Part shown: positions 1 through 6,579 of the stretch, piece by piece
Layout of the letters: each line of letters starts with the position of its first letter
Numbering within the stretch: the stretch's first letter is position 1
Assembly (NCBI GenBank): GCA_016839405.1
Contig: JAEOUJ010000259.1
Span: 1 to 12,541, forward strand
Origin: Candidatus Gerdarchaeota archaeon
GTDB taxonomy: Archaea > Asgardarchaeota > Heimdallarchaeia > JABLTI01
Direction: 5' to 3'
Length of the DNA: 12,541 nucleotides
Translations under genes and position numbers: made by a program
Notes under the pieces: model-generated
What the model saw: only the letters and a program-made list of their open reading frames with translations
What the model was told of the DNA's origin: nothing
Database searches by the model: none

Positions 1-783
1 AAAGCTAATGAGTATCATGTAAATAGTTTTACAGACTTTGAATTATATACTGACAATGACTTAGTAGATAGTTACAATTATGGGGATTATATAGAATTCA
101 AATATATTATGGAAAATACAGAAGTAACTCAATATGAACAATATCTATTAACATTAGATAATGAAAGAGGATGTTCGGATTTTACATTAAAAACGAGATT
201 TTCATATAACGCAGCTAATTATGTTGATAGATTGACTTTTAGAATTTTTGTTGGTAGTTATTATTTAGAAAATGATAATTATGTGAGTGTTAATCCATTG
301 GGAAGTGGTAGTCAAAAATCAATAATAGTTGGTGGTGGTATATGGGATGCTTGGGTAGCAAGTACAGGTAAACATGTAGCAATTGCTTTTCCAGATAATA
401 TCAAAGATAGACAAGAAACTGAATACAATTCACTTGATGGTATAGGAGAAATAGAAGTAACACTGCAAAGATATGGTTCAAATGTAATAGCAAAAATCAA
501 TGATACAAAAGATGATTCTCTACAAATTGATTATTCATGGTTTAATGGTTTGGATAGACAAGTAAATTATATTTTATTAGAATTCTATTCTGTAGGATTA
601 GCTTCAAATGTTTCCTTAGAAGTTATGTCTATTGATGGTACGTTTCTTATAGGTGAAATTATAACATTAATTTTTCCTGGTTTTTCAATTCAAACATCAA
701 TTATATCTTTAATATCCATTTTAGGATTAACATGGATCTATTTTTCCAGAAATAAAAATAAGAAAATTGAAGTTAAAATATAA
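1..783 (+). CDS. C-terminal part of a beta-rich surface protein with a PGF-like C-terminal anchor (5' end outside window)
   Basis: The frame is open from base 1, so the gene starts before the window. An internal ATG at 109 is not a convincing start because the reading frame upstream of it is coding-like. About 260 residues are visible. Residues 1-215 are polar and rich in alternating hydrophobic/Tyr/Asn patterns, with Gly-Gly-Gly-Ile-Trp-Asp and Gly-Lys-His-Val-Ala stretches. This suggests a beta-sandwich (LamG/concanavalin-like) extracellular domain, which is an inference from pattern only. The C-terminus has three parts: a Phe-Pro-Gly-Phe motif (225-228), a hydrophobic helix (about 230-248) and a basic tail (RNKNKK, 250-255). 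This is the layout of archaeal C-terminal sorting signals such as PGF-CTERM, or of a simple membrane anchor. The gene converges with nfnB and its end lies inside a terminator-like hairpin. No specific function can be assigned. Confidence 0.75.
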   Translation, partial: KANEYHVNSFTDFELYTDNDLVDSYNYGDYIEFKYIMENTEVTQYEQYLLTLDNERGCSDFTLKTRFSYNAANYVDRLTFRIFVGSYYLENDNYVSVNPLGSGSQKSIIVGGGIWDAWVASTGKHVAIAFPDNIKDRQETEYNSLDGIGEIEVTLQRYGSNVIAKINDTKDDSLQIDYSWFNGLDRQVNYILLEFYSVGLASNVSLEVMSIDGTFLIGEIITLIFPGFSIQTSIISLISILGLTWIYFSRNKNKKIEVKI

Positions 784-802
784 AACTTCAATTTTATTTT
801 TT
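763..802. terminator. Bidirectional hairpin terminator between convergent genes
   Basis: Perfect 12-bp arms (763-774 and 784-795) flank a 9-base loop that contains the plus-strand stop codon. A T run follows at 797-802 on the plus strand, and the minus-strand continuation is also T-rich. The hairpin overlaps the last codons of both the surface-protein gene and nfnB, so it could end both transcripts. Arms this long are unlikely by chance even in AT-rich DNA. Archaeal termination depends mainly on U-tracts, so the role of the stem itself is inferred. Confidence 0.65.
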
Positions 803-2230
803 CTTCATCATGTATTCATGCATTGCTTTAGCAGCAGTTCGACCAGCGCCCATAGCTAAAATAACAGTAGCAGCACCTGTGACAATATCTCCACCAGCAA
901 AAACTCCAGGGATAGATGTAGCTCCAGTTTCTTCATCTACAATAACTCCACCCCATCTATGAGTTTCTAATCCAGAAGTATTTCTTGGAACTAATGGATT
1001 TGGTCTTTGGCCAATAGCAATAATTAGAGTATCACAATCCAAATCAAAACAAGCACCTTCAATTGGAACAGGTCTGCATCGTCCTGATTCATCAGGTTCA
1101 CCTAATTCACATTCTTGACATTCTAGACCAGTGACATTGTTATTCTCATCACCCATTATGGCTAGTGGACTTGAAAGGCAATGGAATTCAACACCTTCTT
1201 CTTGAGCATGGTGAATTTCTTCATCTCTAGCTGGTGCTTCAGCAATTGATCTTCTATAAACAATATAGGATTTTTCAGCACCAAGCCTTAAAGCAGTTCG
1301 TGCACAATCCATAGCAACATTACCAGCACCTATTGTTATGACTCTATTACCAAGATTAACAGGTGTATCGGATCCCTCTGGAAATTTATATGCTTCCATA
1401 AGATTTGATCGAGTAAGGAATTCATTGGCAAAATAAACACCATTTAAGCTTTCACCAGGAATACCTAAATATCTTGGCAAACCAGCGCCAGTGCCTATGA
1501 AAATTGAATCATAATCCATTTCAAAAAGATCATCAATAGAATAAGTTAAACCTATAACTTTGTTATATTTAATTTCAACACCCATCTGCTCAAGAGTCTT
1601 TAACTCCTCAGAGAGTAATTTTTTAGGTAATCTGAATTCAGGGATACCATAAATAAGAACACCACCAGCCTTATGAAATGCTTCAAAAATAGTTACCTTA
1701 TGACCAAAACGTGCTAATTCAGCAGCAGCAACAATACCAGCTGGACCAGAACCAATAACAGCCGCTTTCTTGCCGGTTGATTTAGCAATTTTTGGTGTTT
1801 CTCTGCCATGTTCATATTCCCAATCTGCAAGGAATCGCTCGAGTCGACCAATACCGACTGGATCCCAACCTTCTTTCTTGCCCATTAAACAAGCAGCTTC
1901 ACACTGTGCTTCTTGTGGGCAAACTCTACCACAAATTGCTGGGAGAATATTAGTTTCTTTTATGATGTTAATACCTGTACGGAAATCCTTCTCAAGAATT
2001 GCTTCAATAAAACCAGGTATATTAATATCAACAGGACAACCTTCAATACAATAGGGTCGACGGCAATGAAGACAACGCTCTGCTTCCATAAGAGCCTCTT
2101 CTTCATTATACCCAAAGGGTACTTCTAGGTAATTTTTAATGCGCTCTAAAGGCTTTTGTTCCCTCATAGGAGTTTTCTTGGGAGTCTTATCAGAACGTTT
2201 GTGTACTTTTTTCACAAGATCTTCGGTCAT
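794..2230 (-). CDS. nfnB: NADPH-binding large subunit of NADH-dependent ferredoxin:NADP+ oxidoreductase (NfnB / GltD-like)
   Basis: This 478-aa iron-sulfur flavoprotein is of the glutamate-synthase small-subunit family. In NfnAB it carries the FAD where electron bifurcation occurs, plus the NADP(H) site. The N-terminal domain has two Cys sets for [4Fe-4S] clusters: C53/C56/C61/C65 and C100/C104/C110/C114. It also has E131 in an IGRLERF motif, at the position where family relatives use a Glu or Gln ligand. The FAD Rossmann motif GSGPAG is at 160-165, the NADPH-binding GAGNVA at 301-306, and the C-terminal FAD motif AGGD at 445-448. The ATG at 2230 is chosen over one seven codons upstream because GGAGG lies 9 bases before it and its ATGA overlaps the nfnA stop. 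Overlap with nfnA, rather than with a large glutamate synthase subunit, favours Nfn over GOGAT. Sulfide dehydrogenase (SudA) is the same family and an alternative name. Confidence 0.9.
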   Translation of the reverse strand: MTEDLVKKVHKRSDKTPKKTPMREQKPLERIKNYLEVPFGYNEEEALMEAERCLHCRRPYCIEGCPVDINIPGFIEAILEKDFRTGINIIKETNILPAICGRVCPQEAQCEAACLMGKKEGWDPVGIGRLERFLADWEYEHGRETPKIAKSTGKKAAVIGSGPAGIVAAAELARFGHKVTIFEAFHKAGGVLIYGIPEFRLPKKLLSEELKTLEQMGVEIKYNKVIGLTYSIDDLFEMDYDSIFIGTGAGLPRYLGIPGESLNGVYFANEFLTRSNLMEAYKFPEGSDTPVNLGNRVITIGAGNVAMDCARTALRLGAEKSYIVYRRSIAEAPARDEEIHHAQEEGVEFHCLSSPLAIMGDENNNVTGLECQECELGEPDESGRCRPVPIEGACFDLDCDTLIIAIGQRPNPLVPRNTSGLETHRWGGVIVDEETGATSIPGVFAGGDIVTGAATVILAMGAGRTAAKAMHEYMMKKK

Positions 2231-3084
2231 TTTTTCTTTCCTCCACAACATTCTTTATTATAAAGCTCTAAGGATTCAATTTCATATTTCTTATATTGAT
2301 CTAAACGTTGAATCAATTCATCAAAATCAACTTTATGAGCATCAAACTCAGGGCCATCAACACAAGCAAATTGGAGTTTACCATCAATTGTAACTCTACA
2401 AGCTCCGCACATCCCTGTTCCATCAACCATAATTGGATTTAAACTAGCTATTGTTGGTATCTCATATTTCTTTGTAATATTTGACACAAATTTCATCATT
2501 ATTGTTGGTCCTACAGTGAATATTAGATCGAATTTTTGACCTTTTTTTGCTAGCTCTTGTATTTTTTGTTCCAATAAATGAGTTGTAAAACCTTTCATAC
2601 CACGTGAGCCATCATCTGTACAATAGTTCATTTCTGTGCAATATTGCGACATTTCTTCTTCCCATACAAGTAGGTCTTCTGTACGCGCGCCAACAATACC
2701 AATGACTTCATTTCCCGCATCACGTAATTCTTTGGCAACTAAATTAGCTAATGGAATGCCTAATCCTCCTGAAACTATTCCAACACGGCCATATTTTTCT
2801 ATATGCGTTGGTGTTCCAAGAGGACCTACTAGGTCATTGATAAAATCGCCTTTTTCATATGTTGATAATAATTTTGTTGATTTTCCTATAACTTGGATTA
2901 TACAAGTGATTGTTCCTTTCTTTCTGTCATATTCTGCTACAGTTATGGGGATTCTTTCTGCTCCTTCTCTTGCTCTAAACACAAGAAAATTCCCTGCCTT
3001 AATCTTCTTTGCTATATCTGGAGCTTTTACCTCAATCAGGAATATGACTTCATGTAACCATTCTTTACGTACCACTTCATACAT
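2227..3084 (-). CDS. nfnA: Small subunit of NADH-dependent ferredoxin:NADP+ oxidoreductase (NfnA, NADH/FAD/[2Fe-2S] subunit)
   Basis: This 285-aa ferredoxin-NADP+ reductase-like protein is the usual length for NfnA/SudB. It passes electrons between NADH and the NfnB flavin. The flavin-binding RIPITVAEYD is at 44-53, a Gly-rich pyridine-nucleotide loop (SGGLGIP) at 105-111, and VGP at 191-193. The [2Fe-2S] ligands are C226, C229 and C241, in DGTGMCGACR and FACVDGPEFD. D221 sits where structurally studied Nfn enzymes use an Asp ligand, so the unusual Asp/3-Cys cluster appears conserved. The C-terminus ends in CCGGKKK. A GAGG site lies 10 bases before the ATG. A possible TATA element (TTTTTAATA, 3147-3139) lies about 55 bases upstream, after the gdhA terminator. 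The pair nfnA-nfnB therefore looks like a two-gene operon separate from gdhA. Confidence 0.9.
   Translation of the reverse strand: MYEVVRKEWLHEVIFLIEVKAPDIAKKIKAGNFLVFRAREGAERIPITVAEYDRKKGTITCIIQVIGKSTKLLSTYEKGDFINDLVGPLGTPTHIEKYGRVGIVSGGLGIPLANLVAKELRDAGNEVIGIVGARTEDLLVWEEEMSQYCTEMNYCTDDGSRGMKGFTTHLLEQKIQELAKKGQKFDLIFTVGPTIMMKFVSNITKKYEIPTIASLNPIMVDGTGMCGACRVTIDGKLQFACVDGPEFDAHKVDFDELIQRLDQYKKYEIESLELYNKECCGGKKK
2231..2244 (-). promoter_or_regulatory. Shine-Dalgarno site that fixes the nfnB start
   Basis: GGAGG (2244-2240, minus strand) lies 9 bases upstream of the ATG at 2230, inside the end of nfnA. The nfnB ATG and nfnA TGA share an ATGA overlap (2230-2227), which implies translational coupling and equimolar subunits. 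Confidence 0.8.
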
Positions 3085-3138
3085 GTTTGGAATTCCTCGA
3101 GTACCATTTAATGGGTCGCGAGAATCTTAAAATTAGTT

Positions 3139-3147
3139 TATTAAAAA
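3139..3147 (-). promoter_or_regulatory. Possible TATA element of the nfnAB operon
   Basis: TTTTTAATA on the minus strand is preceded by the A-rich, BRE-like GCGAAATCATAACA. It would place transcription start near 3118, giving a leader of about 30-35 bases. The surrounding DNA is very AT-rich, so this is a weak call. Confidence 0.3.
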
Positions 3148-3180
3148 TGTTATGATTTCGCTGTATAATGAATTGAAAAT

Positions 3181-3223
3181 TAAAATAAATAAAGAAAAGG
3201 GGTTGTGGGCATAAGCCCAACAA
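3181..3223 (-). terminator. Hairpin plus T-rich terminator after gdhA
   Basis: On the minus strand, 8 bases after the gdhA stop, a GC-containing stem forms (GGGC/GCCC core extended by TTG/CAA with one bulge; 3203-3210 with 3215-3223). Its loop is four bases. CCCC and then a T-rich tract (3198-3181) follow it. This is the only clearly GC-cored hairpin in the neighbourhood. It separates gdhA from nfnAB transcriptionally. Confidence 0.6.
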
Positions 3224-3231
3224 AAATAATT

Positions 3232-4602
3232 TTATATTACACCTTGTGCAAGCATTGCTTTTGCTACTTTCAAGAATCCTGCGATATTGGCACCAATAAC
3301 ATAATTGCCTGGCTTACCAAAATCTTCAGCTGTCTTGTAAGCAGTAGCATGGATATTGATCATGATTTTATGAAGTCTATCTAAAACTTCATCTTTTGTC
3401 CAAGCTAATCTTAAACTATTTTGGGACATTTCAAGACCTGAGGTAGCTACACCACCAGCATTAGCTGCTTTTCCTGGACCAAATGAAATTCCTTTCTCAA
3501 TGAATAAGTCAACACCTTCTGGAACAGTTGGCATGTTTGCACCTTCGCTAACTGCTATACAACCATTCTTAACTAGTGCTTTAGCTTCATCTAAATCGAC
3601 TTCATTTTGTGTTGCACTTGGGAAAGCAACATCAACTTCTGGATAGTACCATGGACTCTTAATGTCTTTATGTTCATTGTAAGTGTAATATTCTACACCT
3701 TTGTACTTCTCTGCGTATTCTTTGATTCTTCCACGTTTGACATTCTTTAAGTGCATGACGTATTCTAATTTCTTATTATCAATACCTGCTTTATCAACAA
3801 TGAAACCTGTTGAATCAGAAAGTGTGATGCATTTACCACCTAATTTGTTAACATTCTCAACAGTAAATTGAGCTACATTTCCAGAACCAGAAACTAAACA
3901 GGTCTTATCTTTTAGACCAGCTTTATCTCCTCTTGCTTTGATCATTTCTTCAGCAAACCAGACCGCACCATAACCAGTTGCTTCTGGTCTACCAAGAGAA
4001 CCACCATACTCAGGTGCTTTTCCGGTTAGCACACCATGAAATATATTTTTGATTTTGCGATATTGACCAAACAAAAAGCCAATTTCTCGTGCACCAACAC
4101 CAATATCTCCTGCAGGTACATCCAAATCAGCATCAATATATCTATATAGTTCATTCATAAAAGATTGACAGAATCTCATTACTTCGCCATCAGATTTTCC
4201 TTTAGGATCGAAGTCAGAACCACCTTTACCACCACCCATAGGTAAACCAGTTAGAGCGTTTTTGAAAACTTGTTCAAAAGCAAGGAATTTAAGAATACCA
4301 TCATAAACTGAAGGATGGAATCTCAAACCGCCTTTAAAGGGGCCTATTGCGCCATTAAATTGAATACGGAAACCTCTGTTGACTTGAACTTTACCTTTAT
4401 CATCCACCCATGGAACTCTAAAGATAATAACCCTTTCGGGTTCAACAATTCTTTCGACTATCCCAGCTTCGACAAATTCTGGATGTTTTTCTAATGCGGG
4501 TTCTATAGAATCCAGAACTTCTTTTACAGCTTGATGGAATTCGGGTTCATGAGCGTTGCGTTTCACAACTTGTTTATAGATTGGATCAGTAATCTTACCC
4601 AT
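3232..4602 (-). CDS. gdhA: NADP-specific glutamate dehydrogenase, hexameric E. coli-like type
   Basis: This enzyme reversibly converts glutamate + NADP+ + water to 2-oxoglutarate + ammonia + NADPH in the cytoplasm. It is 456 aa, close to the roughly 447 aa of E. coli GdhA and longer than the roughly 415-420 aa usual in thermophilic archaea. Key elements are GPFKGG (K90), FKNAL (K114), the LPMGGGKGGSDFDPKGK signature (K126), catalytic D166 in PAGDIG, GGSLGRPEATGYG, the dinucleotide loop GSGNVA (239-244), and D263 in SDSTG. The C-terminus AMLAQGVI matches E. coli GdhA as I recall it. The start has GAGG 10 bases upstream. It is transcribed toward nfnAB, which shares its NADPH product. The upstream 200 bases contain short dyads that may be operators. 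The family is typical of bacteria and eukaryotes, so acquisition by transfer is possible (inference). Confidence 0.95.
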   Translation of the reverse strand: MGKITDPIYKQVVKRNAHEPEFHQAVKEVLDSIEPALEKHPEFVEAGIVERIVEPERVIIFRVPWVDDKGKVQVNRGFRIQFNGAIGPFKGGLRFHPSVYDGILKFLAFEQVFKNALTGLPMGGGKGGSDFDPKGKSDGEVMRFCQSFMNELYRYIDADLDVPAGDIGVGAREIGFLFGQYRKIKNIFHGVLTGKAPEYGGSLGRPEATGYGAVWFAEEMIKARGDKAGLKDKTCLVSGSGNVAQFTVENVNKLGGKCITLSDSTGFIVDKAGIDNKKLEYVMHLKNVKRGRIKEYAEKYKGVEYYTYNEHKDIKSPWYYPEVDVAFPSATQNEVDLDEAKALVKNGCIAVSEGANMPTVPEGVDLFIEKGISFGPGKAANAGGVATSGLEMSQNSLRLAWTKDEVLDRLHKIMINIHATAYKTAEDFGKPGNYVIGANIAGFLKVAKAMLAQGVI

Positions 4603-4803
4603 TTTAATAAAACCTCAATTGTAATTATTCGAGGATTAAATTTTTTTTATCTCTCTAGGAGACATTTAAGTCACTTCACGCTTGAAGTATGCTGTGTTTG
4701 GGATATTTTTCCCTTTAATAATTTTTTCCCAATATTGTCAATTAAAATTATTTTATCCAAAAATATACATGGAAACATTATGATTATTTTTCAAACAAGA
4801 AAT
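4603..4803 (-). promoter_or_regulatory. gdhA upstream region with short dyads
   Basis: This non-coding stretch lies between the longin-like gene and gdhA. It holds the gdhA SD (GAGG, 4616-4613) and an A/T-rich TATA candidate (GATAAAAAAAATTTAA, around 4651-4636). It also has a 6-bp hairpin (4673-4678 with 4683-4688, loop CGCT) and GGGA-N6-TCCC (4700-4713). TTTTTCCC is repeated directly at 4706-4713 and 4723-4730. These motifs sit at or upstream of the putative promoter, where operators could lie. Each is short enough to arise by chance. I see no small gene here. Confidence 0.35.
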
Positions 4804-5256
4804 TCACTTTTTACTAAAATTACTTTTTTTCTTAATTGAATTTTGAGCTTCTGATTCCCATTTCTCAATTGTTGGGAAAGCTATCCCTTTAGAGAATTTT
4901 TCAGTTTGTGTTTTAGTTATCTTTTTTTTCTTACTTTTTGAGAAGAAAATACTATACTGTTCTTGTAATTCATTTAAACAATACTCAGCAATATCAACAG
5001 GCATCTTTTTTTTCGTTATTAAAACATATTTGAAATCACCATTGCTTGAAAATGCAAAGAATATTTGTTTTTCTTGGAATTGAATATTAGATAAATTACC
5101 AGAATTTAAAGCAAGATCACAAAAATCACTAATGCTTGTAAGAAAGCCTGAAAGCAAAACTTCATCCCAATTAACTTCAGGTTGCTTTAGGACAAAAGTT
5201 GGCATACCACTGTTTGATATAGATATAAATCCCTCGATGAGTATTATCTCCACCAC
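4804..5256 (-). CDS. Longin/roadblock-like small protein with Lys-rich C-terminal tail
   Basis: This 150-aa protein begins with a strand (EIILIEGFISISNSG) followed by MPTF and the segment DEVLLSGFLTSISDF (31-45). It then has alternating strands around IQFQEKQIFFAF and FKYVLITKK, and a final helix (88-103). The order strand-turn-strand-helix-strands-helix, with an SGMP turn and an LLSGFL helix, resembles the longin/roadblock-like domains common in Asgard archaea. In eukaryotes such domains bind small GTPases or build vesicle-trafficking and Ragulator-type complexes. Residues 108-150 are a basic, probably disordered tail. The start is GTG at 5256, supported by AAGGA 7 bases upstream; the ATG at 5258 in another frame stops after four codons. 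Its partner and function are unknown, and the fold assignment rests on sequence pattern only. Confidence 0.6.
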   Translation of the reverse strand: MVEIILIEGFISISNSGMPTFVLKQPEVNWDEVLLSGFLTSISDFCDLALNSGNLSNIQFQEKQIFFAFSSNGDFKYVLITKKKMPVDIAEYCLNELQEQYSIFFSKSKKKKITKTQTEKFSKGIAFPTIEKWESEAQNSIKKKSNFSKK

Positions 5257-5263
5257 ATATATT

Positions 5264-5268
5264 TCCTT
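5264..5268 (-). promoter_or_regulatory. SD site supporting a GTG start for the longin-like gene
   Basis: AAGGA on the minus strand lies 7 bases before the GTG at 5256. The nearby ATG (5258) is out of frame and quickly closed. GTG is therefore the best initiator; a second GTG follows immediately at 5253. Confidence 0.55.
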
Positions 5269-5346
5269 ATTAATTATTTTATTGTAATAGGAGATATTTA
5301 AAGATTTTAATTATGGAAAATTTCTATTCTATGATAATTCTTTTTT

Positions 5347-5362
5347 GAAAGCTTAATATATT
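5347..5362 (+). promoter_or_regulatory. BRE/TATA promoter for a probably leaderless RING-like gene
   Basis: GAAAGC (BRE-like, 5347-5352) is followed directly by TTAATATA (5353-5360). The TATA centre is about 24 bases before the ATG at 5381, the usual archaeal TATA-to-start distance. Transcription would begin at or next to that ATG. This fits the absence of any SD sequence and favours ATG 5381 over the TTG at 5366. Confidence 0.5.
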
Positions 5363-5380
5363 GATTTGTTTATTTCATTA

Positions 5381-5899
5381 ATGCTGGTGATACAGATAAC
5401 TGTAGTTACTCAAGAAGATAGAACTTTCATTGGATTTATTGTAATTTGTATCATACTAACATCTTTAGTTTGGGTAGGTGATATTTTTTCTTGGTTTTGG
5501 GTTGGTAATGGATTTGTAATTGATATTATCATTGCTATAATAGCTATTGCCATAACAATTGCTACAGTTTTTCTTTATAGTAAATATAAAAAGAGAAAAT
5601 TAACTGCTCAAAAAGGTATGCTGACAGATGATTCAATACAAACTCACCAACAATTTACTTGTTTCAATTGTGGAGAAGTTGTAAGCAATAAAGATCATTG
5701 TTCTCATTGTGGATCACCACTTCCCGTTTGTATAGTATGTTTTTCCGATTTTAATAAAGATGATATTATTGTACAATTGCCTTGTTGTTCTAATTATGCT
5801 CATGAAGAACATATAAAAAACTACCTTAATGTAAAAGGTATTTGTCCCAAATGTCAACAAGAGGTAAAAATAGAAAATTTAGAAAAAATCTCAATTTAA
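5381..5899 (+). CDS. Membrane-anchored zinc-ribbon and RING-like finger protein
   Basis: This 172-aa protein has two N-terminal membrane segments (about 15-41 and 44-67) closed by a basic stop-transfer stretch (KYKKRKL). A cytosolic zinc ribbon follows (C94, C97, C107, C110; CFNCG and CSHCG knuckles). Next comes a RING-like finger with eight candidate ligands: C117, C120, C135, C136, H141, H144, C155 and C158. The C-x2-C ends, the LPC/HEEHI core and the final CPKC match RING/RING-H2 fingers, except for the adjacent C135-C136 and the His-x2-His pair. RING proteins usually recruit ubiquitin-charged E2 enzymes, and Asgard archaea encode ubiquitin-like systems. An E3-like role is therefore plausible but unproven, and no E1, E2 or ubiquitin gene is visible here. 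It is divergent from the longin-like gene, and its stop is two bases from that of the convergent NPDG-family gene. Confidence 0.7.
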   Translation: MLVIQITVVTQEDRTFIGFIVICIILTSLVWVGDIFSWFWVGNGFVIDIIIAIIAIAITIATVFLYSKYKKRKLTAQKGMLTDDSIQTHQQFTCFNCGEVVSNKDHCSHCGSPLPVCIVCFSDFNKDDIIVQLPCCSNYAHEEHIKNYLNVKGICPKCQQEVKIENLEKISI

Positions 5900-5901
5900 T
5901 T

Positions 5902-6579
5902 TTATTTCTCTTGAGTTGTCATTATTTTAAATGATGCATGTTTTAATTTGTTTAATTTATTAATATTAATCACTAGTGCAGTCATTTGTTCAATAGTTCT
6001 TGAAAAAATCAATGGACCAGCATTTAGTACTCTTAATCCATTAATTTTAGCTAGTATTCCTTTAAGTGTCTCCTTTGCTTCTTCATTATTTGAAGTTAAG
6101 AAAACATCAACATCTAATGGATATTTTAAATTGTTCAATTTTGCTGCTGAAATTGTTTTAAAAGCTCCTACAACAGTAACAGATTCTGGAACATTTGCCT
6201 GAATTAATTCACTTGCTGATTTATATCTCTCATCCTCCATAAAGTAACAAATACCTTCTTCAAATTTTAAAGGTACATTAACATCAACAATCATTATGTT
6301 TTTTCTAAAAAATGGTTTAAGGTTCATTAATGTGTTTTCTAAATATTCTGGTGGAATTACCAAGAATATTATATCACTTATAGATGCAATCTCCTCATTA
6401 GTTAATCCTTGAAAACAATTTTTCCCGATTTGTTTGTTTAACTCTTCAGCAATTTTTAATGCTTTTTCTTTTGATCTTGATCCAATTAAGACATCAAAAC
6501 CCGCTAATCCTAATCTTAATGCAATACCACTACTTTGTTTGCCTGTTCCAGGAACCATACCAATGATTTTTTTTACCAT
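5902..6579 (-). CDS. npdG: F420-dependent NADP reductase (NPDG/Fno) family protein, divergent cofactor site
   Basis: This 225-aa protein is about the length of archaeal Fno (roughly 212 aa), which transfers hydride between coenzyme F420H2 and NADP+. It keeps the N-terminal Rossmann strand and PGTGKQSSGIALRL (10-23), the NADP-phosphate motif GSR (33-35), and FLVIPPEYL (72-80). It also keeps VDVNVPL (98-104) and the C-terminal GLRVLNAGPL...SRTIEQMT region (181-200). Compared with the A. fulgidus Fno sequence as I recall it, the loop GTGNLGKG reads GTGKQSSG, so the third glycine and a basic residue are lost. The F420-side motif ALHTIPAA reads AFKTISAA (139-146), so His becomes Lys. Cofactor use is therefore uncertain. 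GAGG lies 7 bases before the ATG. The gene is divergent from aRF1. Confidence 0.75.
   Translation of the reverse strand: MVKKIIGMVPGTGKQSSGIALRLGLAGFDVLIGSRSKEKALKIAEELNKQIGKNCFQGLTNEEIASISDIIFLVIPPEYLENTLMNLKPFFRKNIMIVDVNVPLKFEEGICYFMEDERYKSASELIQANVPESVTVVGAFKTISAAKLNNLKYPLDVDVFLTSNNEEAKETLKGILAKINGLRVLNAGPLIFSRTIEQMTALVININKLNKLKHASFKIMTTQEK

Noticed and set aside
794..2230. Annotation as the small subunit of glutamate synthase (GOGAT)
   Set aside because: The family is shared, but no large glutamate synthase subunit is present and the ATGA overlap is with the NfnA-type FNR subunit, so Nfn is the better reading.
2636..3130. 164-codon plus-strand ORF antisense to nfnA
   Set aside because: It lies almost wholly opposite a gene with clear family motifs and has no features of its own.
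4700..4713. GGGA-N6-TCCC as an NrpR-type nitrogen operator
   Set aside because: Methanogen NrpR sites are GGAA-based dyads; this is a different half-site and no NrpR gene is visible. Kept only as an unnamed dyad.
4531..4839. 102-codon plus-strand ORF across the gdhA upstream region
   Set aside because: It overlaps the coding start of gdhA antisense and the end of the longin-like gene, has low-complexity composition, no SD and no recognisable domain.
5890..5915. CTCAA...TTGAG inverted repeat at the RING-like/NPDG convergent junction
   Set aside because: It has only 5-bp arms with a 16-base loop. It is too weak to call a terminator, although the tract is T-rich.
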